This document shows positions 8,811 through 18,820 of a DNA stretch of 64,000 nucleotides, in pieces. Positions within the stretch are counted from its first letter, which is position 1. Each line of letters opens with the position of its first letter. Origin of the DNA: Scrofimicrobium canadense (GTDB taxonomy: Bacteria; Actinomycetota; Actinomycetes; Actinomycetales; Actinomycetaceae); the NCBI RefSeq assembly GCF_009696615.1, contig NZ_VULO01000002.1, positions 170,545-234,544 on the forward strand, in the 5' to 3' direction. The position numbers and the translations under genes are program-made. Under the pieces are notes generated by a model. That model searched no databases, had not been told where the DNA came from, and was given only the letters and a program-made list of their open reading frames with translations.

Positions 8811-11800
8811 ATGAGTTCTTCCTTCGTTCACTTGCACAACCACACCGAGTATTCGATGCTGGATGGTGCATCCAGAATCAAGCCAATGGTTGCGGAAGCT
8901 GCCCGTTTAGGACAACCTGCGTTGGGAATTACGGATCATGGATACTTGTTCGGTGCTCTTGAATTTTACAAGGCTTGTAACGCGGCTGGAATCAAACCAA
9001 TTATCGGCTTGGAAGCATATGTGACGCCAGGAACATCTCGGTTTGATAGAAAAAAGGTGCTATGGGGGGAACCTTGGCAACGTTCCGATGATGTCCCGGC
9101 AGGTGGCTCCTATAATCACCTCACACTTTTGGCGATATCAACTGAAGGGGTCCATAATCTTTTTCGGTTGGGTAGTGAGGCGTCACTTGAAGGACAAATG
9201 GGGAAGTGGCCGCGTGCCGATCGTGAATTACTAGAGCGCTACCATGAGGGACTTGTCGTTTTCACGGGTTGTCCCTCTGGAGCCGTGCAAACCCGCATGC
9301 GTCTTGGGCAGTGGGATGAATCTGTGCGTGAAGCGGCTGAATTGCGCGATATCTTTGGCGAAGAAAATTTTTATGTCGAGTTAATGGACCACGGGATCGA
9401 CTTTGAACGTCGCACCAAAGCGGATCTCATCAAACTTGCTCGGCATATGAATGCACCGCTGGTGGTCACAAATGACTCCCACTATGTGTCCGCCTCTGAC
9501 GCTCGTACTCAAGAGGCACTTCTTGCCATCAACTCGGGTTCAAATCTCACCGAGCCTCCGCTTCATGAGGGTGGTACTCGTTTCGCATTTGAAGGAGAAG
9601 GGTATTACCTTCGTTCGTCAGATGACATGCGGGCTCTGTTCCCCGAGTTTCCTGAAGCCGCCGACGCGACTCTCACCATTGCAGAACGCTCCGACATAAA
9701 ATTCACAACGGTAGCGGATGGTGCGAACTTTATGCCGCAGTTTCCTACTCCTCCCGGAGAAGATGAGAGGTCATGGTTCATTAAGGAAGTGCGTCGGGGG
9801 CTCGATAAGAGGTTCCCGGGTGGAGTCCCGTCCCATGTCATTGATCGGGCGAAATTTGAAGAAGATGTCATTCTCAATATGGGATTTCCCGGTTACTTCC
9901 TGGTCGTTGCTGACTTCATTAACTGGGCAAAAGGGCAAGGGATTAGGGTAGGTCCAGGCCGTGGTTCAGGCGCTGGCTCTATGGTTGCCTACGCAATGGG
10001 AATTACTGAGCTCAACCCGATGGAACACGGGCTGCTATTTGAGCGCTTTCTCAATCCTGAGCGTGTTTCAATGCCTGACTTCGATGTTGATTTCGATGAG
10101 CGGCGCCGGGATGAGGTTATTGACTATGTCAAAGAAAAGTACGGTGATGATAGGGTCGCCCAGGTTGTCACCTACGGACGAATCAAGACTAAACAGGCAC
10201 TGAAAGACTCTGCTCGCATCCAGGGGCGTGATTTCCAAACAGGGGAGAGGCTTACTAAAGCCTTGCCACCTTCCGTAATGGGAAAGGACATTTCAGTTTC
10301 TGGGATTTTCGATCCTGAAAATCCCCGGTATTCTGAGGCTACTGAGTTCCGTAAGTTGTATGAGGACACCCCGGATCTACATCCCGTAGTGGAGATGGCC
10401 AAAGAACTTGAAGGAATAACGCGACAGTGGGGCGTCCACGCCTGTGCCGTCATCATGTCATCAACCAAGCTCACGGACATCATTCCGTTGATGATACGCA
10501 CTCAAGATAACGCAGTAATCACCCAGTTCGACTATCCCAGTTGTGAAGATCTAGGACTTCTCAAGATGGACTTCTTGGGATTGCGTAATCTCACGGTTAT
10601 ATCGGATACCTTAGAGAATATCCGCACTAACGGCAAAGAGGTGCCAGATTTAGATCACTTGCCCTTAGATGATAAAGCTACCTATGAGTTGCTTTCTCGA
10701 GCGGAAACCTTAGGGATATTCCAACTTGACGGTGCGGGGATGCGCGAACTACTCAAGTTGATGCGCCCGGACAATTTTGAGGATATTTCCGCGGTTGGTG
10801 CGCTCTATCGACCGGGTCCGATGGGGGCAGATTCGCATACAAACTATGCGCTGCGAAAGAACGGTAGGCAAGAAGTTGTCCCGATTCACCCAGAGCTTGA
10901 AGAGCCTCTGAAAGAAATTCTTGGAACAACCCATGGCTTGATTGTCTATCAAGAGCAGGTCATGCAGATAGCTCAAAAAGTTGCTGGGTACAGTCTGGGA
11001 CAGGCAGACATGCTCCGCCGCGCGATGGGCAAGAAGAAGAAAGAAATCCTTGATAAAGAGTTTGCTCCATTCAAGCAAGGAATGATTGAGCGTGGATACT
11101 CTGAAGGGTGTGTCAACGAGCTGTGGTCCATTTTGGTTCCGTTCTCGAACTACGCATTCAATAAGTCTCACTCTGCTGCGTACGGACTTGTTTCCTATTG
11201 GACCGCCTATCTGAAGGCAAACTATCCAACAGAGTTTATGGCTGCTTTGCTCACGTCTACGAAGACGAATAAGGACCGACGTGCTCTCTATCTTGCGGAA
11301 TGCCGCCACATGGATATCCAGGTACTTCCCCCTGACGTGAACTCTTCTTTGGGTGAGTTCTCGCCTGCAGGAAAGGACATCAGATTTGGATTGTCTTCCA
11401 TCCAAAACGTGGGACAAAACGTTGTTGATGCCATTGTTGCAACGCGCAAAGAAAAGGGAGAATATACTTCGTTCCAAGATTTCTTAGATAAGGTTCCGCA
11501 AGTTGTCTGTAACAAGAGAACCATTCAATCACTGATCAAGGCGGGGGCGTTTGACTCCTTAGGGAATCACCGACGTGCTCTTTTGGCACGCAGTGATGAA
11601 GCAGTCGACGCGGTGATGGACCTGAAAAAGAATGAAGCGTTCGGTCAGTTTGATCTTTTCGCTGGAATGATGGGAGATTCCCCAGAAGAAAGCTCATTTG
11701 CTATCACTATTCCGGATCTTCCTGAATGGGATCGTAAGCAAAAGCTAGCGTTTGAGAGAGAAATGCTGGGGCTCTACGTCTCTGACCATCCTCTTCGAGG

Positions 11801-12371
11801 TGTTGAACGTTCACTGAGCCACTATCAAGAGAACCAAATTGCTTCTTTGAAAGATCATCCTGAGGGTCATGATGGCAAACAAGTGAAGATTGCTGGTTTG
11901 GTTTCATCGGTCCAGGCAAAACTCACAAAGAACGGGGCGCCGTGGGCTATCGTCACGATTGAAGACATGACCAGTTCTATGGAAGTTCTTTTCTTCCCGA
12001 AACAGTATGAGAAGATTCAGGGAATCTTGACCGAAGACTCGATCGTTCAGGTGTCGGGACGGGCATCGCTACGCGACGAAGAGACCCTGTCTGTCATGGG
12101 ACAAGAACTACGAGTACTGGATATTCGTGAGGACAACAACGCGCCCGTTGAGCTTCGCCTCGAAGGGATGCATTGTGTTCCTGATACTCTCAACAATTTA
12201 AAAAATATCCTTGAGGGATACCCAGGAGCGCAGCCTGTGCGTGTTGAAATTGAAGAGCGTGGCAAGGACACCATCATTGAGCTACCGGACCATCTCCGTG
12301 TGAGCTCGTCATCTGCACTAGTGTCAGAGCTCAAAGCGCTCCTAGGACCTCAGTCGATATTGCGTAGCTAG
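8811..12371 (+). CDS. dnaE: DNA polymerase III alpha subunit (DnaE)
   Basis: Catalytic subunit of the replicative polymerase (DnaE1 type). The PHP domain starts at once (HLHNHTEYSMLDG, then GITDHGYLFG and TNDSHY). The polymerase core has GPGRGSGAGS, the catalytic PDFDVDFDERR box near residue 421 and the QLDGAGMRELL and YRPGPM motifs. The fingers carry MRRAMGKKKKE-like residues and FNKSHSAAYG. A helix-hairpin-helix region and an OB fold (about residues 1000-1080) follow. The full length of 1186 aa is normal. The gene starts four bases after the acetyltransferase stop. Confidence 0.97.
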   Translation: MSSSFVHLHNHTEYSMLDGASRIKPMVAEAARLGQPALGITDHGYLFGALEFYKACNAAGIKPIIGLEAYVTPGTSRFDRKKVLWGEPWQRSDDVPAGGSYNHLTLLAISTEGVHNLFRLGSEASLEGQMGKWPRADRELLERYHEGLVVFTGCPSGAVQTRMRLGQWDESVREAAELRDIFGEENFYVELMDHGIDFERRTKADLIKLARHMNAPLVVTNDSHYVSASDARTQEALLAINSGSNLTEPPLHEGGTRFAFEGEGYYLRSSDDMRALFPEFPEAADATLTIAERSDIKFTTVADGANFMPQFPTPPGEDERSWFIKEVRRGLDKRFPGGVPSHVIDRAKFEEDVILNMGFPGYFLVVADFINWAKGQGIRVGPGRGSGAGSMVAYAMGITELNPMEHGLLFERFLNPERVSMPDFDVDFDERRRDEVIDYVKEKYGDDRVAQVVTYGRIKTKQALKDSARIQGRDFQTGERLTKALPPSVMGKDISVSGIFDPENPRYSEATEFRKLYEDTPDLHPVVEMAKELEGITRQWGVHACAVIMSSTKLTDIIPLMIRTQDNAVITQFDYPSCEDLGLLKMDFLGLRNLTVISDTLENIRTNGKEVPDLDHLPLDDKATYELLSRAETLGIFQLDGAGMRELLKLMRPDNFEDISAVGALYRPGPMGADSHTNYALRKNGRQEVVPIHPELEEPLKEILGTTHGLIVYQEQVMQIAQKVAGYSLGQADMLRRAMGKKKKEILDKEFAPFKQGMIERGYSEGCVNELWSILVPFSNYAFNKSHSAAYGLVSYWTAYLKANYPTEFMAALLTSTKTNKDRRALYLAECRHMDIQVLPPDVNSSLGEFSPAGKDIRFGLSSIQNVGQNVVDAIVATRKEKGEYTSFQDFLDKVPQVVCNKRTIQSLIKAGAFDSLGNHRRALLARSDEAVDAVMDLKKNEAFGQFDLFAGMMGDSPEESSFAITIPDLPEWDRKQKLAFEREMLGLYVSDHPLRGVERSLSHYQENQIASLKDHPEGHDGKQVKIAGLVSSVQAKLTKNGAPWAIVTIEDMTSSMEVLFFPKQYEKIQGILTEDSIVQVSGRASLRDEETLSVMGQELRVLDIREDNNAPVELRLEGMHCVPDTLNNLKNILEGYPGAQPVRVEIEERGKDTIIELPDHLRVSSSSALVSELKALLGPQSILRS

Positions 12372-12398
12372 GGCTAGTCGAAGAGATCAAAACATCAT

Positions 12399-12450
12399 CC
12401 TTGGCGGACCATCCCTGGGAACAGGTGGTACGCCAAGGAATCTCTTTGCT
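12399..12450. terminator. Bidirectional terminator between dnaE and the S4 gene
   Basis: A perfect 8-bp outer stem CCTTGGCG/CGCCAAGG (12399-12406 with 12431-12438) continues inward as a 6-bp stem after one mismatch. It lies between two convergent genes. The sequence after it is moderately T-rich on both strands (GTTTTG on the minus side). Confidence 0.75.
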
Positions 12451-12572
12451 TTACGCCGCATATATATTCCTCCCCTTTTAAGTTTTCGCAGCTGCTGGAA
12501 ATTTGTGACTTAGCTGCTCTCATAACAGGCAAATAACACGCACCTGGGCGAGGGAGGAGGGGACGGGGACGC

Positions 12573-12794
12573 TCAAACAACTGTGACTGACTCGGCTCCA
12601 GCCGGTGTGTAGACCGTAACGATGTCACCGGACGCCAGCTGGCGTCCACGGCGTATTTCGACTTCACCATTGACCCGGACGTCACCGTCTTGAATTAGCT
12701 CGCGCGCATGGGCGCCATTTTCAACTAAACCTGCAAGTTTAACGAATTGGCCAAGTCGAATCGTGCCTTCGACTGCAATGCTCTGTGGTTTCAT
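12573..12794 (-). CDS. S4 domain RNA-binding protein (YbcJ/YaaA-like)
   Basis: A 73-residue protein that is essentially a single S4 domain (IRLGQFVKLAGLVENGAHARELIQ, then DVRVNGEVEIRRGRQL and GDIVTV). Such stand-alone S4 proteins bind structured RNA, often ribosome-linked. Function is otherwise unknown. It converges with dnaE and diverges from the histidine operon. Its upstream region contains an unusual G/C-only hairpin (12840-12874). Confidence 0.85.
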   Translation of the reverse strand: MKPQSIAVEGTIRLGQFVKLAGLVENGAHARELIQDGDVRVNGEVEIRRGRQLASGDIVTVYTPAGAESVTVV

Positions 12795-12839
12795 AAGGTG
12801 ATTGTGCCATTATTGTGGAAAAAGCAAAAAGAAAAGGGG

Positions 12840-12874
12840 TGGGCGGGGGGAATTTTCGGAGTCCCCCCCGCCCA
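12840..12874. repeat. G/C-only inverted repeat
   Basis: An 11-bp perfect stem (12840-12850 with 12864-12874, core GGGCGGGGGG/CCCCCCGCCC) around a 13-base loop. On the minus strand it is followed by a long pyrimidine/T-rich run, so it could stop leftward transcription that would otherwise enter the S4 gene, or act in its leader. Confidence 0.7.
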
Positions 12875-13030
12875 AGGGAAGACGTTGGCGTATCTTCCCA
12901 TTTATTTCGGGGAATCAAGGCAATGCGCCCCATACTGCCGGGCGATCGGTAACCAGTCTAGGGAACGAATCGCCGCCACGCAAGGTTAATGGGTGTGATC
13001 GTCGTCGCTTTTGTCCGGGCGTCGGACCTT

Positions 13031-13067
13031 TTGAAACTAGGAAAGCTGCGCCCACTACCATTTAGTT
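13031..13067 (+). promoter_or_regulatory. Possible promoter of the his operon
   Basis: TTGAAA (13031-13036) and TACCAT (13056-13061) are separated by 19 bases, a rather wide spacing. The GTG start at 13068 follows the -10 box by six bases with no ribosome site, so a leaderless transcript is possible. I see no run of His codons upstream, so classical attenuation is not suggested. Confidence 0.3.
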
Positions 13068-15494
13068 GTGAGAGTCATACATATGAGGGATGCCCAGCCC
13101 GAAAAAGGCTTTGCTTCGATACTCCCTAGGCCGGAGATTGATACTGCAAAGGCCGTCGAGATAGTCGCTCCAATACTGGATCGAGTGCGCGAAGAGGGTG
13201 CTGCTGCGCTCTACCATTTCAGCGAGCATTTTGATCACGTGAGACCAGAATCGCTTCGGGTATCGCGGAATGCCTTGAAACAGGCTCTTGAGGACGTAGA
13301 CCCGAAGATCCTTAATGCCCTCAGAACAATGATTGCTCACGTGAGAGCAACCCATGAAGCGCAGCTACCGCGCGAAACGGAAACGGAAGTCATACCGGGG
13401 GGGATGGTTTTTCAGCGGTGGGTTCCCTTGCGCCGTGTAGGGCTATATGTTCCTGGGGGATTAGCGGTATATCCCTCGTCAGTAGTAATGAATGTGGTCG
13501 CGGCCCAGGTCGCTGGCGTCGACTCGATCGTTGTCGCAACCCCTCCACAAGCAGAGTTTAAAGGGCTACCACATCCAACGATCTTGGCCGCCTGTGAGCT
13601 ATTGGGTATAACGGAAGTGATCGCTGCTGGCGGATCCCAGGCTATCGCAGCGATGGCTTATGGATTCACGGACGGGGACTACGAATGCGTGCCAGTTGAT
13701 AAGGTTACGGGCCCGGGAAATATCTACGTAGCCGCCGCAAAGCGCTTGGTTCAAGACACCTGTGGAATCGACGCGGAGGCTGGAACGACTGAAATTGGCA
13801 TTCTGGCGGACAATACAGCGCGTGCCGATTACGTGGCAGCTGACCTCATAAGTCAGGCTGAGCATGACCCTGCGGCGGCCTCGGTTTTAATCACTGATAG
13901 TGAATCTCTTATTGAGGTTGTTCAAGAAGAGCTAGAGCGGCAGATACTTGGAGCTTTTCACGAGGATAGAATCCGCACCGCGCTGTCGGGACCCCAATCA
14001 GCTATCGTCCTTGTCGATGATTTGACTCAGGGCGAAGCTGTCGTAGAAGCATACGGCCCGGAGCACTTGGAGATTATCACTGCCGATGCGACGGAGCGGG
14101 CAATGCGGATCCGCAATGCTGGGGCTATTTTTGTGGGGCACTATAGTCCAGTGCCTCTAGGCGACTACATGGCGGGCTCTAATCACGTACTTCCGACTGG
14201 CGGGACTGCTCGCTATGCCAGTGGATTGAACTCGACTCAGTTTTTGAGGTCGGTGCAGGTGATTGACTATGATGCTGCTGCATTGTCAGAAGTGACTGGG
14301 GATTTGGTTGCTTTGTCAGAGGCGGAGCAGCTCCCTGCTCACGGCACGGCAGCTTTGATTCGCAAGGGTGCCTCCAGTCAAAGGGGGGTGCGACTCCCAC
14401 GAAGAAGAGAACTGGCGGATGTCGAACCCTATGGAGCGCCTCAGTTGGATGCTCCCGTGCGATTGAACGTCAACGAGAATCCATATGCGCCCAGTGACGA
14501 GGTAGTAGACGCGGTTACTCAAGCAGTTCGCGGAGCAATGACCCGCTTGAACCGCTACGCAGACAGAGATGCTGTCGCGCTGCGGGAGAAACTAGCGGGC
14601 TATCTCCGTTTAGAGTCGGGCGTTGAGCTACCGATCGAGCAACTTTGGGCCGCCAATGGATCGAATGAAGTGATGGTGCAGCTGTTGCAGGCCTTTGGAG
14701 GCCCGGGGCGAGTTGCTATGGCATGCGCGCCGACTTACTCCATGTATGAGGAGTATGCCCGCGACACGAATACCGGCTGGGTTCTTCTTCCACCCGGTGA
14801 AGGACTTTTCCCGTCACCACGAGTAAGTGACATTATTGCTGGCTTGCGTACCCATCGACCTGCGGTGCTGCTTCTCCCAAGTCCGAATAACCCCACCGGT
14901 ATTCCAGTCGAACTAGATGACGTCAAGGAAATTCTTGAGGCCGCCACAAGCACTGGGCCTGGTGGAGCAGCGACCCTTGTTGTGATCGATGAGGCTTATT
15001 CGGAGTTTCGAGAGCCGGGCATTGCTTCGGCTCTCACATTGCTCGACCGCTATCCACACCTCGTGGTGACGCGGACGATGTCTAAGGCATTCGCGGCCGC
15101 CGGACTTCGTCTGGGATACATGGCTGCTGCGCCTGAAGTAATTGACGAGGTCCAAAAGGTACGTTTGCCGTACCACTTGTCGTTACTTACCCAAGCTGCT
15201 GGTATTGCTGCGATTGACTATAGTCCGCAACAACTCGCTCAAATCGATCTCATACGGAGCGAGCGGGAAAAGCTCGCCCAGTGGCTTCGAGAGCAGGGAT
15301 ACCAGGTAGCGCAGTCATCGTCGAACTTCTTGCTTTTTGGGCCGCTACCGGATCGCACCAGCACCTGGCAGGGGCTAGTTGATCGAGGCGTCCTGGTTCG
15401 CATTGTTGGGCCAGAAAGCACCCTGAGGGTTACGGTAGGTACACCGGAGGAAAATCAACGTTTCCGGGAAGCATTAGTAGAGGTGGAATCATGA
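13068..15494 (+). CDS. hisD-hisC: HisD-HisC fusion: histidinol dehydrogenase / histidinol-phosphate aminotransferase
   Basis: One 808-residue frame joins two histidine enzymes. Residues 1 to about 425 are HisD (NAD-dependent oxidation of histidinol to histidine): [42 protein letters not shown] and YGPEHLEI. Residues about 440-808 are HisC (PLP aminotransferase one step earlier in the branch): [41 protein letters not shown] and the PLP-lysine segment [15 protein letters not shown]. The linker is short. In most actinobacteria these are two overlapping genes. A GTG at 14388, after a G-rich run at the junction, could also start HisC separately. GTG 13068 is the proposed start; ATG 13080 is the alternative. 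Confidence 0.92.
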   Translation: MRVIHMRDAQPEKGFASILPRPEIDTAKAVEIVAPILDRVREEGAAALYHFSEHFDHVRPESLRVSRNALKQALEDVDPKILNALRTMIAHVRATHEAQLPRETETEVIPGGMVFQRWVPLRRVGLYVPGGLAVYPSSVVMNVVAAQVAGVDSIVVATPPQAEFKGLPHPTILAACELLGITEVIAAGGSQAIAAMAYGFTDGDYECVPVDKVTGPGNIYVAAAKRLVQDTCGIDAEAGTTEIGILADNTARADYVAADLISQAEHDPAAASVLITDSESLIEVVQEELERQILGAFHEDRIRTALSGPQSAIVLVDDLTQGEAVVEAYGPEHLEIITADATERAMRIRNAGAIFVGHYSPVPLGDYMAGSNHVLPTGGTARYASGLNSTQFLRSVQVIDYDAAALSEVTGDLVALSEAEQLPAHGTAALIRKGASSQRGVRLPRRRELADVEPYGAPQLDAPVRLNVNENPYAPSDEVVDAVTQAVRGAMTRLNRYADRDAVALREKLAGYLRLESGVELPIEQLWAANGSNEVMVQLLQAFGGPGRVAMACAPTYSMYEEYARDTNTGWVLLPPGEGLFPSPRVSDIIAGLRTHRPAVLLLPSPNNPTGIPVELDDVKEILEAATSTGPGGAATLVVIDEAYSEFREPGIASALTLLDRYPHLVVTRTMSKAFAAAGLRLGYMAAAPEVIDEVQKVRLPYHLSLLTQAAGIAAIDYSPQQLAQIDLIRSEREKLAQWLREQGYQVAQSSSNFLLFGPLPDRTSTWQGLVDRGVLVRIVGPESTLRVTVGTPEENQRFREALVEVES

Positions 15495-16093
15495 GTCAAC
15501 GTATCGCGACCGTGTCGCGGGAAACATCCGAGTCTCAAGTAAAAGTAACGATTAACCTCGATGGTACTGGTGCAACCCAGATTGCCACAGGGGTACCTTT
15601 TTATGACCATATGCTTACGGCATTAGGAAGGCACTCGCTCATCGACCTTGAGGTCGAATCTATGGGCGATATCCATATTGATGCGCATCACACAGTGGAA
15701 GATGCTGCGATCACGCTGGGGTGGGCGTTGAAAGAAGCGCTGGGTGATAAGCGCGGACTGCGCCGCTACGGTACCGGATTTGCTCCACTGGACGAAGCTT
15801 TGGCACGTGCCGTAGTGGATCTAGCTGGCAGACCATATTGTGTGTGTTCGGGTGAACCTGCAGGCCAGGAGTATCACCTGATCGGCGGCCAGTTTACGGG
15901 GTCGCTCACACAGCACGTTTTTGAGTCGTTCTCATTTAATGCTGGGATTTGCCTCCATATGACACTCCTTGATGGCCGCGACCCGCATCATATTGTTGAG
16001 GCTCAGTTCAAGGCGTTAGCTCTGGCTTTGCGTGAAGCGGTAGCTTTGGACCCACGGGTAACGGGAGTTCCCTCAACGAAAGGGAGTCTATGA
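15491..16093 (+). CDS. hisB: HisB, imidazoleglycerol-phosphate dehydratase
   Basis: Dehydrates imidazole glycerol phosphate to imidazole acetol phosphate. The two metal-binding repeats are visible: [11 protein letters not shown] near residue 65 and [11 protein letters not shown] near residue 165. [16 protein letters not shown] lies near the N-terminus. Length 200 aa shows the monofunctional form without a phosphatase domain. It overlaps hisC by 4 bases (ATGA). Confidence 0.96.
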   Translation: MSQRIATVSRETSESQVKVTINLDGTGATQIATGVPFYDHMLTALGRHSLIDLEVESMGDIHIDAHHTVEDAAITLGWALKEALGDKRGLRRYGTGFAPLDEALARAVVDLAGRPYCVCSGEPAGQEYHLIGGQFTGSLTQHVFESFSFNAGICLHMTLLDGRDPHHIVEAQFKALALALREAVALDPRVTGVPSTKGSL

Positions 16094-16677
16094 GCGATGA
16101 CGATGTGGATGACGAATTTGAGCGGCTCACTGCAGGATTGTCTTCAGATTTAGAGGTACCTCTTGAAGACACTTCTGAGCTAGAGTCTAAAAGGACCTCC
16201 ATTGGAATGGTTTTAGCGCCCGTTAATGATGCAGCGGCACTGGGAGCGTTACTCAAATTGGCTGGTATTGATGCTGATGTTGTGAAAACGGATCCTTGGG
16301 CGGCAGTATGGATACCCCTCGATCCTGCAGATGCTCTAGTTGATGAGGAACTTCTTCTGTTGACAGGGCAGCGCCCCATTCCCGACGCAGTGGATCGCGT
16401 CGCAAAGGTAGTATCGACATTCACGCCGTATGGGGCAGTAGCTCTCGTATCGTGGCTGGCGGAAGACGAGAGTTTCGAGTCGGGAATTGCCGGGAACATT
16501 ACCGCTAAACGGTACGTGGATGGCGAGCCCGAAGAGACCCTCGAATCAGGGATCCTCATTAATCAACTTGACGATATTGCCGAAGATTTACTCCTGGGAC
16601 GCGCCACGCCATCAGATTTTCCTGATGATGGCAGCGGATGGAAGAAATTCTTCAGACGTCCAGGACGCCGACCATGA
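16090..16677 (+). CDS. Hypothetical protein inside the his operon
   Basis: 195 residues with no motif I recognise. The N-terminus is very acidic ([13 protein letters not shown]), the middle mixed alpha/beta, and the C-terminus basic ([12 protein letters not shown]). No signal peptide or membrane segment is seen. It overlaps hisB by 4 bases and hisH by 4, so it is tightly co-translated with histidine biosynthesis. Similar small unknown genes lie between hisB and hisH in other actinobacteria, which suggests an accessory role near HisB/HisH/PriA, but this is inference only. Confidence 0.75.
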   Translation: MSDDDVDDEFERLTAGLSSDLEVPLEDTSELESKRTSIGMVLAPVNDAAALGALLKLAGIDADVVKTDPWAAVWIPLDPADALVDEELLLLTGQRPIPDAVDRVAKVVSTFTPYGAVALVSWLAEDESFESGIAGNITAKRYVDGEPEETLESGILINQLDDIAEDLLLGRATPSDFPDDGSGWKKFFRRPGRRP

Positions 16678-17312
16678 AGGTGGCGGTGTTCGACTATGGT
16701 GCAGGAAATGTTCATTCTGCATGTCATGCGATTGAACGGGCGGGTGCAACCGCGATTTTGACCCATGATGCTGGCATCGTTGCGCATGCTGAAGCCGTCT
16801 TGGTGCCGGGCGTGGGAGCTTTCGGGTACGTCATGGACAGATTCAAAAGTCGCGGAGGCCCAGAACTGGTTCGCATGTGCCTCACAGAAAATAAACCAGT
16901 GCTGGGAATCTGCGTGGGCATGCAGATATTCTTTGAGGAATCCACGGAAAAGGGTGTGCACAGTGGTCTTGGCATTCTTTCAGGGATCGTAGAGGAACTG
17001 CCAGCTCACAAGCTTCCTCACATGGGATGGTCACATGTTCAGTCGGCACCAGAGTCACGCATGTTCACAGGTATAGGCGACGAACGTTTCTACTTTGTTC
17101 ACTCTTACGGGCGCCTAGCCCAGCCGGCAGTTTTGAATCTTGCACGTGAGGACACGGTGCTGGTAGCCGAAGCACAATACAGTCAGGCTTTCATTGCTGC
17201 CGTTGAAAGTGGTCCGCTTTGGGCCACCCAATTCCACCCCGAGAAGTCGGGCCACGCAGGCCTGAAATTACTCAAGAACTGGCTTGCAGCCGCAGGTAAG
17301 GAGAACGAATGA
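16674..17312 (+). CDS. hisH: HisH, glutaminase subunit of imidazole glycerol phosphate synthase
   Basis: Class I glutamine amidotransferase that feeds ammonia to His[11 protein letters not shown] opens the protein, the nucleophile Cys lies in [11 protein letters not shown], and the His/Glu of the triad lie in TQFHPEKSG. The true start is ATG 16674, overlapping the previous stop (ATGA); an upstream ATG at 16638 would only extend it into the preceding gene. HisF is not in this window. Confidence 0.95.
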   Translation: MKVAVFDYGAGNVHSACHAIERAGATAILTHDAGIVAHAEAVLVPGVGAFGYVMDRFKSRGGPELVRMCLTENKPVLGICVGMQIFFEESTEKGVHSGLGILSGIVEELPAHKLPHMGWSHVQSAPESRMFTGIGDERFYFVHSYGRLAQPAVLNLAREDTVLVAEAQYSQAFIAAVESGPLWATQFHPEKSGHAGLKLLKNWLAAAGKENE

Positions 17313-18031
17313 AACTCACGCTTTTGCCCGCCATTGATGTTGTTGAGGGCAAAGCCGTCCGCTTATCGCAAGGGGAAGCTGGTACGGAGACTGTCTATGG
17401 TTCGCCCGTTGACGTAGCACGTGACTTCGTTGAGGCCGGAGCCGAGTGGATCCACCTGGTTGACTTGGATGCTGCTTTTGGCCGTGGATCGAATCTTCCT
17501 CTCTTGCAGAGCATCATTGCTGATGTACCCATCAAAGTGGAACTCTCAGGCGGAATTAGAGATGCGGAGTCTCTGAAGAACGCTATTGATTGTGGTGCAC
17601 AACGCGTCAATTTGGGAACAGCGGCCCTAGAGAATCCAGAGTGGACCGCCACGGCAATTGCAGAATACGGTGACAAAGTTGCTGTTGGCTTAGATGTGCG
17701 AGGCGAAACTCTGGCAGCGCGAGGGTGGACTAAGGAGGGCGGCAACTTGTGGGAGGTGCTCGATCGCCTCGAAATGGCAGGTTGTTCGCGCTATGTTGTT
17801 ACCGATGTCGAACGAGACGGCATGCTCACCGGGCCCAATGTCGAACTGCTCACAGCGGTTGCCCAGCGTAGTGGCGCGCCGGTGATTGCTTCGGGAGGCG
17901 TGTCGTCGTTGGAGGACCTGCGTGTGCTTCGGTCTTTGGTTCCCAGTGGTATCGAAGGTGCGATAGTCGGGAAGGCTCTGTATGCCGGTGCCTTTACCCT
18001 AGCTGAGGCTCTGGACGTTGCTGGATACTGA
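17309..18031 (+). CDS. priA: PriA/HisA isomerase
   Basis: TIM-barrel isomerase (240 aa). In actinobacteria this protein usually serves both histidine (ProFAR isomerase, HisA) and tryptophan (PRA isomerase, TrpF) synthesis. Seen: [19 protein letters not shown] with the first catalytic Asp, [35 protein letters not shown] with the second catalytic Asp, and VIASGGVSS. The start overlaps hisH by 4 bases. The dual activity is inferred from lineage; no trpF is visible here to test it. Confidence 0.93.
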   Translation: MKLTLLPAIDVVEGKAVRLSQGEAGTETVYGSPVDVARDFVEAGAEWIHLVDLDAAFGRGSNLPLLQSIIADVPIKVELSGGIRDAESLKNAIDCGAQRVNLGTAALENPEWTATAIAEYGDKVAVGLDVRGETLAARGWTKEGGNLWEVLDRLEMAGCSRYVVTDVERDGMLTGPNVELLTAVAQRSGAPVIASGGVSSLEDLRVLRSLVPSGIEGAIVGKALYAGAFTLAEALDVAGY

Positions 18032-18596
18032 GAAGCTTCGGCGTCTCCAGGGGCGGCTTGAGGGCAGGCCAGATCGAACTGACACGGGTCGTCTCATGCC
18101 AATGACCGAAAAGGCTTTGAGATCTACCTATCCGCCAGCTGAACTTGTTCAGGCATTTTTAGTTGAAAGGTTGCTGCTGGTCGCAGGTGAACCGGTTCGT
18201 GTAGAAGACGGGTGTGTTCTTGCGTTCACCTCGCTTGCCAGGTTGATTGAGATGGATCCGCAGGCACGTCCAGTACAAAAGAGTGGTATCGAAGCAGCGA
18301 TGCTCGCTATCGGGCAGGATTGTCCGCGGCTGCTGGTTGATGGGAAATGGGTGATCCCAAGGCCGGCTGTAGAGGCCTTAGCTGCAGGCGACTCGTGGTT
18401 ACCTCCATGGGAGGATGCTGAACTTCAGTATGACTTAGGTGACTCAGTGCGTATTCTTCCATGCACCGATCCGCTAGTGATCGAAGTGAGTGGTTCTACG
18501 CGTCAAGAGATTGAGGCACATTTGCTTCGGATATCGCGCCTACCGAGACTTGGGGTTGCTGCGGACCGAATCGAGTTTCGGCCAGTCCGGTTGTGA
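18018..18596 (+). CDS. Hypothetical protein downstream of priA
   Basis: Up to 192 residues, no family recognised. The proposed TTG start at 18018 overlaps priA by 14 bases; ATG 18096 is a plausible shorter start, and neither has a good ribosome site. No membrane segment or signal is seen. The sequence is moderately hydrophobic with a [18 protein letters not shown] helix. It is last in the histidine transcript and is followed by the infC leader. Other actinobacteria have an SseB-like gene at this place, but I cannot establish that relation here. Confidence 0.65.
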   Translation: MLDTEKLRRLQGRLEGRPDRTDTGRLMPMTEKALRSTYPPAELVQAFLVERLLLVAGEPVRVEDGCVLAFTSLARLIEMDPQARPVQKSGIEAAMLAIGQDCPRLLVDGKWVIPRPAVEALAAGDSWLPPWEDAELQYDLGDSVRILPCTDPLVIEVSGSTRQEIEAHLLRISRLPRLGVAADRIEFRPVRL

Positions 18597-18600
18597 GAGA

Positions 18601-18820
18601 GAACACCGCAAAGCACACCCGTACACCTGGTATGATTATGTCGACCGTGTAAGGGCAACCTGCACGCAAGCGGAGAAATCCCACCTAGAGGACCCATATG
18701 AGGGGCCCGGGTAGTCAGTGGTAACACGTGAGTGTTACCTGAGACTATGGAGCCTTCGTGCGCGTGCAAGCGGCGAAGGCTTTTTGCTTTCTCTGTAATA
18801 GTAAGAATAAGGAGAAACCC
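18601..18820 (+). promoter_or_regulatory. infC leader with attenuator-like terminator
   Basis: A TATGAT box (18631-18636) may be the -10. The leader then holds a perfect 8-bp hairpin GGTAACAC/GTGTTACC (18720-18739) and a terminator hairpin AGCCTTCG/CGAAGGCT (18751-18758 with 18774-18781) followed by TTTTT, all before the infC start. Terminator-type leaders of infC-rpmI-rplT operons are known from other bacteria, where L20 or translation status controls read-through. The mechanism here is inferred. The words GCAAGCGG at about 18666 and 18766 are repeated and could serve as alternative pairing partners. Confidence 0.7.

Noticed and set aside
10749..11477. 242-codon minus-strand frame
   Set aside because: Lies entirely within dnaE, opposite strand, no recognisable features.
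12934..13067. Histidine leader peptide/attenuator
   Set aside because: No run of His codons or a convincing terminator/antiterminator pair before hisD.
18758..18820. Upstream GTG start for infC
   Set aside because: Would initiate inside the terminator stem and add 21 residues absent from the IF-3 family; the AAGGAG site points to ATC 18821.
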